This document shows positions 1 to 6,430 of a stretch of 11,182 nucleotides of DNA, one piece after another. This stretch comes from REEP01 sp964603915 (GTDB lineage Bacteria; Pseudomonadota; Alphaproteobacteria; Rhodospirillales; Defluviicoccaceae). The notes beneath the pieces were generated by a model. That model was given only the letters and a program-made list of their open reading frames with translations, searched no databases and had not been told where the DNA came from. The translations under genes were made by a program, and so were the position numbers. Positions within the stretch are counted from its first letter, which is position 1. The number at the start of each line of letters is the position of its first letter. The DNA lies in contig CAZRWU010000109.1 of assembly GCA_964603915.1 (NCBI GenBank), forward strand, positions 1-11,182. Direction: 5' to 3'.

Positions 1-68
1 TGCCTGATGTGCGGATTGTGGCGAACGGACGCGAACACGTCAAGACGGTACTGAATTTAACCTCATGA

Positions 69-465
69 ATATTCCTGGTTTTTCTACCGATCCTGAACAG
101 TCATGAACGGCGGCGAACCGTGGGTGGGCGGACTCCCCATCCGCCAAGGTTGCGCTGTTCGCCAGCCTCCTGAGCCGTTTTGACAGGCTTTAACCGCAGC
201 CAATTCCAGCATGCTCGATGAAACGCTGTTCGGCCGGACCGCCGGAAGAACAGGTATGCCCGGAGCATCCGCAAAAAAGGCGTGTCGTGCCGCCGGCACG
301 GCGATTTGCCGCACCTTGGCCTGCGTTGGCTCACATTTAGCTTGTGGACGCCAGCTGCGTTGCGCGGCGCGCCCTTTCGATGCACACTCGGCGAGCGGGG
401 AGCGGCGTACGCGGAAAATCCCGGTTTGATGCTTGATGCTGCGCGATCTGCAAGAGGCGCCACTC
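69..465. other. Region without a convincing gene, upstream of glgA
   Basis: About 400 bases with no reading frame that looks like a real protein. The open frames here, on both strands, are rich in Arg, Ala, Pro and Ser in the way non-coding frames of GC-rich DNA are, and none has a good ribosome binding site. At the far left one frame stays open from base 3 to a TGA at 66-68, which could be the last 21 codons of a gene cut by the window edge, but nothing in it is recognisable. A nested inverted repeat lies at 112-163. I see no clear -35/-10 pair for glgA, so its promoter is not placed. Confidence 0.6.
112..163. repeat. Nested inverted repeat, possible terminator or structured RNA
   Basis: The outer arms GGCGAAC (112-118) and GTTCGCC (157-163) are perfect reverse complements. 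Inside them GGCGGA (127-132) and TCCGCC (140-145) form a second stem with a 7-base loop. No clean T-run follows, only GTTTTGAC some 15 bases later, so a rho-independent terminator for an upstream + strand gene is possible but not strong. It could also be chance pairing in GC-rich DNA. Confidence 0.3.
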
Positions 466-1947
466 ATGACCATGCCGCTCAAAATCGCCATTCTCGCCTC
501 CGAGGCGGTTCCCTTCGTGAAGTCGGGAGGGCTGGCGGATGTGGCCGGAGCGCTGCCGAAAGCGCTTCGCTCCCTTGGCCATGACGCTATTGTCATCCTC
601 CCGAAATATTCCCATCTCGACGCCGCCAAGTTCGGGCTGCGCCCCTTTCTCAACCCGCTTGGCGTGTGGATGGGCAACACCGAAGAGTGGTGCGCGGTTG
701 AAACGCTCACCCGCGCCGGCGTCCCCTTCTACTTTATCGAATTCAACAGGTACTTTGACCGGTTCGGCCTTTACCACGACAGGGAATTGGAAAAGTATGG
801 CGATAACGGCTGCCGGTTCGGCTTTTTCACCCGGGCGGCGTTGCAGCTGTGCCGGGACATGGGATTTGCCCCCGATATCGTCCATGCTCACGACTGGCCG
901 ACGGCGCTGGCGCCGGCCTATCTGAAGATCTGGCACTGGAACGACCCGGTCCTTGGCGGCGCCGCTAGCGTACTCACGATCCACAACCTTGCCCACCAGG
1001 GCAAGTGGCCGCTTGCGGATTACGACTACCTCGGTCTGCAGCGGTCCAATTTAACCGGAGACAAGTTCGAGGACTTTGGCGACATCAATTTCCTGAAAGG
1101 CGGCATTCATTATGCCGACATCGTGACGACGGTGAGCCCGACCTACGCAGTCGAGAGCCGCAGTCCGGCGGGGGGCGAGGGTCTGGCGCCTTACCTCAAT
1201 GACAAGGGAGCGAATTACTGGGGCATTCTCAACGGCGTCGACGACGAAGAATGGAACCCCGCCGTCGATCCCTTGATCCCGGCGCGGTACGCGCCTAGCG
1301 ACATGGCAGGCAAGGCGATCTGCAAGAGGGAATTGCAGCAGCGTTTGATGCTCGAGACGAGGCCCGATGTCCCGCTCATTGGCGTCGTGAGCCGTCTATC
1401 GACCCAGAAAGGCCTCGACCTGCTGTCTCAGACGATCGAGCGCATCGTCGCCGAAATGCAAGTCCAATTTGCGATCCTGGGAAGCGGCGAGAGGGACCTT
1501 GAATGGTATTTCGGCCCGTTGCCTGGCCGCTATCCGGGCCGTATCGGCAGCTACATCGGCTACAGCGAGGAGTTGGCCCACTGGATCGAGGCCGGATCGG
1601 ATTTCTTCCTGATGCCGTCGCGCTTCGAGCCCTGTGGCCTCAATCAGATGTATTCTCTCAAGTATGGCACCTTGCCCATCGTTCGGGCGACCGGCGGGCT
1701 GAACGATACCGTTGCGCAATACGACGAGCGGACGGGAGAAGGCGCCGGCTTCAAGTTCTGGGAGCCCACCGCGCAGGCGCTGTATGATACCGTCGGCTGG
1801 GCGGTGAGCACCTACTACGATCGCAAGAAGCACATGCAAAAAATGATCGCGGCGGCGATGGTCCAGGACTTATCGTGGGAGCACAGCGCGAAGATCTACG
1901 TGCGAGCCTACGAACAGGCGATCGCGAATAAGAAGGCGCTCGGCTGA
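466..1947 (+). CDS. glgA: Glycogen synthase (ADP-glucose type, GT5)
   Basis: Transfers glucose from ADP-glucose to the non-reducing end of an alpha-1,4-glucan, the elongation step of bacterial glycogen synthesis in the cytoplasm. The 493-residue product matches the usual length of about 480-490 and has the two-domain GT-B layout. Visible family signatures: the N-terminal K-S-G-G-L loop (19-23) that contacts ADP-glucose, HAHDW (140-144), T-I-H-N (171-174), R310 and K315 in V-S-R-L-S-T-Q-K-G, and the RFEPCGLNQ segment (386-394), whose Glu388 matches the catalytic glutamate of E. coli GlgA. Start: an in-frame TTG at 433 and ATG at 436 would add a tail absent from the family. The ATG at 466 has AGAGG at 453-457, eight bases away, and puts the conserved beta strand where expected. 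ATG 472 is the other candidate. No other glycogen gene (glgB, glgC, glgP, glgX) is inside the window, although these are often adjacent. A short GGCT/AGCC stem overlaps the stop codon and is too weak to call a terminator. Confidence 0.97.
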   Translation: MTMPLKIAILASEAVPFVKSGGLADVAGALPKALRSLGHDAIVILPKYSHLDAAKFGLRPFLNPLGVWMGNTEEWCAVETLTRAGVPFYFIEFNRYFDRFGLYHDRELEKYGDNGCRFGFFTRAALQLCRDMGFAPDIVHAHDWPTALAPAYLKIWHWNDPVLGGAASVLTIHNLAHQGKWPLADYDYLGLQRSNLTGDKFEDFGDINFLKGGIHYADIVTTVSPTYAVESRSPAGGEGLAPYLNDKGANYWGILNGVDDEEWNPAVDPLIPARYAPSDMAGKAICKRELQQRLMLETRPDVPLIGVVSRLSTQKGLDLLSQTIERIVAEMQVQFAILGSGERDLEWYFGPLPGRYPGRIGSYIGYSEELAHWIEAGSDFFLMPSRFEPCGLNQMYSLKYGTLPIVRATGGLNDTVAQYDERTGEGAGFKFWEPTAQALYDTVGWAVSTYYDRKKHMQKMIAAAMVQDLSWEHSAKIYVRAYEQAIANKKALG

Positions 1948-2088
1948 GCAAGCCTCTTTCACAAAACGACATTCTCGGACTCGGGAGGCGGTGCGCTTCT
2001 CACCCGGAGAAATCCCGGATAGCGATCGTCATTGCTCGCCGGCGGGAAGGGCGCATACACTTTTCTTCTCAACACAAGGAGAAAGAAA

Positions 2089-2961
2089 ATGATCGATATG
2101 CGGGACCTCTTGGGCAAGCTCCTTCAATCCAACCCCGCCGGTTCGACGGACAGCCGCGTGAACCACGCTCTTGGGCCGCAGGGCCTCGGCGCCGGCGATA
2201 GTCCGCTTGGCGGCATGCTCGGCGATCTGTTCGGCCCGGGCGGCAGCCTGGGCGGCATGAGAGAAAAGGCGGAAGGACTGTTCGGGCCGGGCGGCAGCCT
2301 GGGCGGTGTTGGACAACAGGCAGGCGGATTGTTCGAAACGGCCCGACAGCGGGTGGAAGGCGGCGATCCGATGGCGATCGGTGGCCTTGGCGCCCTTGCC
2401 GGTCTCGTCCTCGGCGGAAAAGGCGGAGCCGTCGGCGCCGGCGCCATGGCCCTTCTCGGATCGCTTGCCTACGCGGCTATGAAAAAATCCCAAGGCGCGG
2501 CGGCGACAGGCGCGACGGAGCTGACGCCGGCGGAACTGGAGAAGAATGCGCCTCTCGGCATGCGCGAGCCAAAAACGCCGCAGGAAGAAGAAGACCTGCA
2601 AAAGATCGCCCTCCTCGTCATCCGGGCGATGGTCACCGCCGCCAAGGCCGACGGCCAGATCGACGCCGGCGAAATGAGCCGGATCATGGGTCGGCTCAAG
2701 GAAGCGGGCGCCGATGAAGAGGCGCAGGCGTTCATGATCAGTGAAATGCAAAAACCCTTCGATCCCGATGCGCTGATCAGCGAGGTCAGATCGCTCGGTC
2801 GCCCGGAAGTTGCGGTTGAAGTCTACTCCGCCTCGCTTCTCGCCATCGAAGTCGATACATCCGCTGAACGCGAGTATCTGACGCGGTTGGCGAGCGGGCT
2901 CGGCCTTTCCGCGGAGGCGGTCGGCAAGGTCCACGAGGCCCTCGGCGTTCCACAGCCATAA
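2089..2961 (+). CDS. DUF533 family (YebE-like) protein with TerB-like C-terminal domain
   Basis: A 290-residue protein of unknown biochemical role, resembling the YebE/DUF533 family of envelope-associated proteins. Order of parts: a Gly/Leu-rich N-terminal region (1-95) containing a 17-residue tandem repeat; a Gly/Ala-rich hydrophobic stretch (about 96-130) that may insert in or lie on the membrane; an acidic linker; and a helical TerB-like domain (about 170-285) with the two acidic motifs typical of that fold, AKADGQIDAGE (185-195) and E-V-D-T-S-A-E-R-E-Y-L (254-264). Start: the ATG at 2089 has AAGGAG at 2076-2081, seven bases away. The frame stays open upstream to a TTG-type start at 2032, but that has no such site and adds an unlike tail. 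It lies 141 bases after glgA on the same strand, so co-transcription is possible, but nothing in the sequence links the two functions. In other bacteria YebE belongs to envelope-stress responses; whether that applies here is inference. Confidence 0.85.
   Translation: MIDMRDLLGKLLQSNPAGSTDSRVNHALGPQGLGAGDSPLGGMLGDLFGPGGSLGGMREKAEGLFGPGGSLGGVGQQAGGLFETARQRVEGGDPMAIGGLGALAGLVLGGKGGAVGAGAMALLGSLAYAAMKKSQGAAATGATELTPAELEKNAPLGMREPKTPQEEEDLQKIALLVIRAMVTAAKADGQIDAGEMSRIMGRLKEAGADEEAQAFMISEMQKPFDPDALISEVRSLGRPEVAVEVYSASLLAIEVDTSAEREYLTRLASGLGLSAEAVGKVHEALGVPQP
2227..2340 (+). repeat. 51-bp in-frame tandem repeat inside the DUF533 gene
   Basis: Units start at 2227, 2278 and 2329, a period of exactly 51 bp (17 codons). 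The first two share a nearly identical 30-base core encoding LFGPGGSLGG, followed by a diverged tail (M-R-E-K-A-E-G and V-G-Q-Q-A-G-G). The third keeps only L-F plus a few bases. The core differs between copies 1 and 2 at mostly synonymous positions, which fits a duplication kept under protein-level constraint. Confidence 0.85.
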
Positions 2962-2981
2962 CCCGGCTCGCGCCAGCCGAG

Positions 2982-3013
2982 GCCATGACGCTTGAAATTG
3001 TCGGCGTCATGGC
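2982..3013. terminator. Hairpin between convergent genes, candidate terminator
   Basis: GCCATGACGC (2982-2991) and GCGTCATGGC (3004-3013) are perfect 10-bp reverse complements with a 12-base loop. The hairpin sits between the stop of the + strand DUF533 gene (2961) and the stop of the - strand membrane-protein gene (3043), the usual place for a shared terminator. No T-run follows on either strand, so termination by this hairpin is inferred from position and stem quality only. Confidence 0.5.
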
Positions 3014-3042
3014 TCGATGGCGCTCGCGCGCGATCTTGCACG

Positions 3043-3618
3043 TCATAGGACGAGGAACAGAGCGACACAGAACACAACGAAGATGCCGACAGCGCCCGCA
3101 GCGCGCTCTATCGAGATATCCTGCGTCAACCGCATGATTTGAAACAGGCCGAACAGGAACATGGCCATACTGATGACGGTGAGCGGCAGGATCAGCGGCT
3201 GAAAGGCGGGAGGCGAGACATCGCGGCCGGCCAGGGCGGCAAAGAGCGCCGCCTGCGGGAGCGCCCCCCAAAGGAGTGGCAAAAGGTAGGCTGTTGCCCG
3301 GTAAAGAAGGCCGAACCACCCTGGCCCGCCGACGCCGCGCGCCGCCAACCACGTCACCAGCACAACGCCCATGTGAACCATGATGGTGATGACGAGTCCC
3401 GCCAATGCATTACCGCCAAACAGGATAAACGCGGGTATCCGGTCAACCGGAAAGCCCTGGAGTTCTCCGCCGATCATGCGCTGAAAGATCGCGACGAGCA
3501 GGCCGTAGATGCCTCCCGTCGCAAGGATGAAACCGGTGATCCAGTAACCGGCGGTGGGACTTTCACAGGCGTGTCGATAAGGCCACGCGCGAAGCCGATA
3601 GAGATCGAGAATCAGCAT
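3043..3618 (-). CDS. Yip1-like integral membrane protein, function unknown
   Basis: A 191-residue protein made almost entirely of hydrophobic segments, with about five predicted membrane helices near 25-46, 63-92, 106-129, 141-163 and 173-191. The N-terminal F-Q-R-M-I-G-G segment, a long helix ending H-M-G-V-V-L-V-T-W, the G-G-P-G-W-F-G-L-L-Y-R turn and the following L-P-L-L-W helix resemble bacterial Yip1-domain proteins, but I could not confirm the family by search. No catalytic motif is visible. Start: ATG at 3618 with GGAAG a few bases upstream; this is the first methionine and the resulting N-terminus is short and charged before helix 1. The gene follows the symporter gene on the same strand after a 53-base gap that holds a good terminator hairpin, so it may be expressed from its own promoter or by read-through. 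A part in transport is only suggested by proximity. Confidence 0.7.
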   Translation of the reverse strand: MLILDLYRLRAWPYRHACESPTAGYWITGFILATGGIYGLLVAIFQRMIGGELQGFPVDRIPAFILFGGNALAGLVITIMVHMGVVLVTWLAARGVGGPGWFGLLYRATAYLLPLLWGALPQAALFAALAGRDVSPPAFQPLILPLTVISMAMFLFGLFQIMRLTQDISIERAAGAVGIFVVFCVALFLVL

Positions 3619-3629
3619 CCCGCTTCCGA

Positions 3630-3663
3630 GAAAAGAGAGCGGGGAGTCTATGCCCCCCGCTCT
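3630..3663 (-). terminator. Rho-independent-type terminator after the symporter gene
   Basis: Read on the - strand, AGAGCGGGG (3663-3655) pairs perfectly with CCCCGCTCT (3644-3636) across a 10-base loop, and the second arm is followed by CTTTTC. It begins nine bases after the TAA stop of the symporter gene (3672-3674) and lies just before the start of the next gene on the same strand. Confidence 0.7.
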
Positions 3664-3671
3664 GTCGTCAA

Positions 3672-5483
3672 TTACTGTTGCTGAGCGGCGACTTTCGCCG
3701 GTTGCGCCAATCCCGCCGCTTCGAGGTCAAAGGGACGGTTGGGCATCGCCGACCAGATCATGATGAGCAACGCCAGAACCGCCACGGCGGCCGGAAACAA
3801 CTTACCGTTGTAGCGCTTCGGGTCGTAGGTCTGCCAACCGTGAATGCGGTCGACCTCGCGCAGAACGCGCTCGTCCTTCTCGCCTCCGGTAATCCAGCTG
3901 ACGACAATCGTCACGAACCACGCCGCCGAACCGCTGAACAAGCCGGTGACGAGATGGCCGACGGGGCCGGCATCGACGAGCGTAATCCCGAACAAGGTCC
4001 CACGCGTCCACCACAAGGCAATGGAGAGCGCCGCGCCGATCAGCATGCCGGCAATGGCGCCGGCGCTGTTGGCGCCCTTCCACCAGATGCCGAGAATCAG
4101 CACTGGCGTGAAGGTGGAGGCGGCGACGACAAACGCCCAGATCACACTCGTCAACAAGAAGTCTGGCGGATCAAGGGCCAGAATGATGGTCACGATGCCG
4201 CCAAGCGCCGTAAAGAAGAAACCGGCGCGCACCCGACTGCGGTCGGCCGCGTTCGGATAGATGGTCGAGTAGATATCGCTGCCAAGGCCGGTGCCGATGA
4301 CCATCAGCAGCCCGCCGATCGTGGACATGCCGGCGGCAAGCGCTCCGGCAATTGGAAGAGCCGCGATCCAGCTCGGGGTGAATGCCTGCGCCATCACCAC
4401 GAGCAGCAGATCGGCCTCCTGCGGCTGAATAGCGAGGTTTTGCTGCCCTGCAAGGACCTGCTCCGAGTACAGCTTGGCGGCAAAGCCGACGGCGAACGTC
4501 GTGAAGAAAATGAGGCCGACGAAAAACGTACCCCACAGGGTCGAGATCTTGGCGTCCCGCACCGATGGCGCAGTGAAGAAACGCATCGCGATGTGGGGTA
4601 GCCCCATCGTCCCGAATGCGATCGAGAGAATAATGCCGACGTAGAATTTGAAACTCATCGGCGCGGTCCCGTTCGCGGTCAGGAACGGATTGAAGTAGGA
4701 AGGCAACGCCTCCTGCATCTGCGGCACCATCGCGCCGTAGCCGAAGGGCGGAAAGACGGAGGGCCAGCCGGCGCCGAGCCGCCAGAGAATGATCGCCACC
4801 GGCAGGATCAGGGCAATGCCCATGATGATGGCTTGCAGACTCTGGTTATACGAGAGGCCATACATGCCGCCGATGGTGACGTAGGCAGTAACGACAAGAC
4901 CGCCGATGATCAGTCCCGCCGTATAGTCAAGGTGGAACATGACCTGGAAGACGTTGCCGATGCCTTTCATCTGGCCGATCAGGTAGAGCTGGGCGAGCAG
5001 AATCATGCATAAAACAGCGATGATCTTGGCGGTCCTGCCGTATCGTTCGCCAATGAACTGCATGCTCGTGAACTTGCCCCATCGCCGCAACGACGGCGCG
5101 ATCGCAATCGCAATCATCACAAAGCCGCCGAGAAAACTGAGGGTAATGGCGACCAGATAGTACTGCAGGCTCCAGATCAAGGCGGTGAAGCCGAGAAAGG
5201 TCGCGAGACTCATGTAGTTGGAGCTCATCGCGAGCCCGTTGGAGATTCCGCCGACGTTGCGACCGGCAGCGAAGTAATCGTCGCTGGTGGTCACCCGCCT
5301 TGTCATTAGCCAACCGACGTAAAGGAACAACACCACCATCGCGATAGTGTAAATGATCCCCAGCAAGGACAGCATCGGCGTCGGCTCAAACCGAAACCAT
5401 TCCATCCCTTCCGGAGGCGGTTGCTGAGCGAATGCCGCCGTTGGCAGGAGCAGAGCCGCCAGCGCAATAACTAAACGACTCAT
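3672..5483 (-). CDS. Sodium:solute symporter, large subunit (SSS family, VC_2705/ActP-like)
   Basis: A secondary transporter of the inner membrane, expected to couple Na+ (or H+) entry to uptake of a small organic acid such as acetate. 603 residues. It opens with a signal-like segment ending A-A-F-A-Q (16-20), a trait shared with ActP-type members, followed by about 13 membrane helices. Family signatures: D-D-Y-F-A-A-G-R (68-75), N-Y-M-S-L-A-T-F-L-G (89-98), Q-F-I-G-E-R-Y-G (142-149), GTMGLPHIAMRFFT (291-304), very close to the corresponding ActP segment, and a G-M-S-T-I-G-G helix with G-S-D-I-Y at its end (385-405), the region that forms the Na2 sodium site in the LeuT-fold symporters. Start: ATG at 5483 has AGGAG (5495-5491) seven bases upstream and overlaps the small-subunit stop by four bases (ATGA), which implies translational coupling. 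The substrate cannot be read from the sequence. The pairing with a DUF4212-type gene points to the two-subunit VC_2705 subfamily rather than classical ActP, whose usual small partner is a DUF485 protein. Confidence 0.9.
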   Translation of the reverse strand: MSRLVIALAALLLPTAAFAQQPPPEGMEWFRFEPTPMLSLLGIIYTIAMVVLFLYVGWLMTRRVTTSDDYFAAGRNVGGISNGLAMSSNYMSLATFLGFTALIWSLQYYLVAITLSFLGGFVMIAIAIAPSLRRWGKFTSMQFIGERYGRTAKIIAVLCMILLAQLYLIGQMKGIGNVFQVMFHLDYTAGLIIGGLVVTAYVTIGGMYGLSYNQSLQAIIMGIALILPVAIILWRLGAGWPSVFPPFGYGAMVPQMQEALPSYFNPFLTANGTAPMSFKFYVGIILSIAFGTMGLPHIAMRFFTAPSVRDAKISTLWGTFFVGLIFFTTFAVGFAAKLYSEQVLAGQQNLAIQPQEADLLLVVMAQAFTPSWIAALPIAGALAAGMSTIGGLLMVIGTGLGSDIYSTIYPNAADRSRVRAGFFFTALGGIVTIILALDPPDFLLTSVIWAFVVAASTFTPVLILGIWWKGANSAGAIAGMLIGAALSIALWWTRGTLFGITLVDAGPVGHLVTGLFSGSAAWFVTIVVSWITGGEKDERVLREVDRIHGWQTYDPKRYNGKLFPAAVAVLALLIMIWSAMPNRPFDLEAAGLAQPAKVAAQQQ

Positions 5484-5788
5484 TTCGTCTCTCCTTTGGC
5501 CTGAGAGGCAGAATAGTCACGCATTTGTTCGAGTTCCGCCGCACGGCCGCTCAGCTCCGAGATTTCCCGGTCGATGTTTTCGCTGATGTGGATGTAAATC
5601 CAGTAGACGGGCATCAAGACGATCCAACCGAGCACCAGCGTCAGAAAATAATGAGCCGGAAATCCGAAGATTGTGTAATTCATCAATCCCGGAAACAGAA
5701 AATACATCGGGAAGATGTGGGTTAATAACGTGACAAGCGCAAACGCAATGAGTGTCGAATAACACTCTTTCTTGTAAGCTTTCTCCAC
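5480..5788 (-). CDS. Symporter small subunit, DUF4212-type
   Basis: A 102-residue inner membrane protein expected to partner the large sodium:solute symporter subunit encoded directly after it. Two membrane helices are visible (about 13-33 and 46-68), joined by a short loop with F-G-F-P-A-H-Y-F (41-48), the G-F-P element typical of this small family. It ends in a charged, probably coiled cytoplasmic tail (70-102). The family assignment rests on size, topology, the G-F-P loop and the neighbour; overall similarity to typical DUF4212 looks modest. Start: the GTG at 5788 has AAGGGAG at 5802-5796, seven bases away, and gives a short charged N-terminus. An in-frame ATG at 5824 would add 12 residues but has only a poorly spaced GGAG. 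The TGA stop overlaps the ATG of the large-subunit gene. Confidence 0.75.
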   Translation of the reverse strand: MEKAYKKECYSTLIAFALVTLLTHIFPMYFLFPGLMNYTIFGFPAHYFLTLVLGWIVLMPVYWIYIHISENIDREISELSGRAAELEQMRDYSASQAKGETK

Positions 5789-5795
5789 TTTCGTT

Positions 5796-5802
5796 CTCCC
5801 TT
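5796..5802 (-). promoter_or_regulatory. Ribosome binding site that favours a GTG start
   Basis: AAGGGAG on the - strand, seven bases before GTG at 5788. It is the strongest Shine-Dalgarno match near the 5' end of the small-subunit gene and argues for GTG 5788 over ATG 5824. Confidence 0.6.
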
Positions 5803-5951
5803 GATAACACAGCGACAGGGCCATGCCGCTCCATTGAAGTTCATTACCTCTTTGGATGCGGTATAAGCTGTGGCCGTGATGACCGATCGGCGTGCTCTTG
5901 AACAGAGCTCTCGACGTCTCAAGCCTTTATTCATGTTTATGTGATGATATC

Positions 5952-6028
5952 CGGTCTGCCTACTGAGGCGTCCGGGCGAAACCGTCGGAACCCGAGAACG
6001 GAACGCGTTCAGGGTGGACGGCAGACCG
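5952..6028. repeat. 77-base inverted-repeat structure, possible structured RNA
   Basis: CGGTCTGCC (5952-5960) and GGCAGACCG (6020-6028) are perfect 9-bp complements. Directly inside, GTCC (5970-5973) pairs with GGAC (6016-6019), extending the helix across a 9-base bulge. Within lies the perfect 10-base palindrome GAACGCGTTC (6001-6010). It does not match tRNA, SRP RNA, RNase P or a riboswitch that I recognise. No flanking direct repeat was seen, so a miniature transposon is unlikely. Confidence 0.4.
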
Positions 6029-6417
6029 CTTAAGAACGCATGCTCCTGATACCCATCTTGGATGCTCCCTCTTTGCTGTTATCGCTGGCTAGCCTTTTGA
6101 TCCCGCGGACATCAGGATCTGTTTCAAACTGCCGCCATTGTGTGTGGTTTACTACCGCGCGGCTTTTGCAAACGCTACAAAAAACAATGTCTCCTAAAAG
6201 TTGCCGCGCGACTGTTGCATATCAGATGGCGGCGCAATTTGCTCATGGGCGAGAGCCGCGACGGCGCGCCGTGGAAGCACGGGGGATGTATCGACCGCGA
6301 TTGACAATAGCGAAAACGGCCACCAAATCAGTGACATGGAAAAACATCGTGAACAGGTGTTGCGAGAAGGCAGAAGGCAAGATTGCACGTCTTGCTGCTC
6401 CCTTCAGGTTCATCAAC

Positions 6418-6423
6418 AGGAGG
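6418..6423 (+). promoter_or_regulatory. Ribosome binding site of ftsH
   Basis: AGGAGG, a perfect Shine-Dalgarno core, seven bases before ATG 6431. It decides the start over an in-frame upstream codon at 6383, which would place 16 extra residues in front of the membrane anchor. Confidence 0.8.
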
Positions 6424-6430
6424 TTCCGGA

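Larger units (their letters stand above)
5825..6430. other. Long gene-free region between the symporter operon and ftsH
   Basis: About 600 bases with no convincing coding sequence. A + strand frame from 6040 to 6519 runs out of phase into ftsH and has the low-hydrophobic, Arg-rich look of a chance frame. The region must hold the divergent promoters for the symporter operon (leftward) and ftsH (rightward). A TTGACA stands at 6301-6306, but the best -10 at 16-18 bases spacing is poor. I searched by eye for a heat-shock type CTTGAA/CCCAT pair and found only CTTGAA at 5897-5902 with no well-spaced partner. GCTCT/AGAGC (5895-5909) is a short dyad. A long-range inverted repeat occupies 5952-6028. 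Confidence 0.6.

Noticed and set aside
3..68. Possible C-terminal end of a gene cut by the left window edge (21 codons then TGA)
   Set aside because: A frame this short stays open by chance often, and the peptide is not recognisable.
101..463. 120-codon - strand frame upstream of glgA
   Set aside because: No ribosome site, Arg/Pro/Ala-rich composition, no domain; competing frames on both strands look equally plausible, so none is supported.
433..465. Longer glgA start at TTG 433 or ATG 436
   Set aside because: The extra 11 or so residues precede the normal N-terminal strand of the family, and AGAGG is correctly spaced for ATG 466.
2029..2934. 301-codon frame antisense to the DUF533 gene
   Set aside because: The sense frame has a strong ribosome binding site, acidic TerB-like motifs and an in-frame repeat; the antisense frame has none.
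3139..3684. 181-codon + strand frame opposite the Yip1-like gene
   Set aside because: Charged low-complexity product; the reverse strand gives a clean multi-helix membrane protein.
3678..4601. 307-codon frame antisense to the symporter gene
   Set aside because: Very hydrophilic Arg/Gly/Asp-rich product complementary to membrane helices, as expected of a shadow frame.
5952..6028. tRNA or known riboswitch within the inverted repeat
   Set aside because: The outer stem recalls an acceptor stem, but there is no T-arm, anticodon arm or CCA-compatible layout, and no known aptamer core motif is present.
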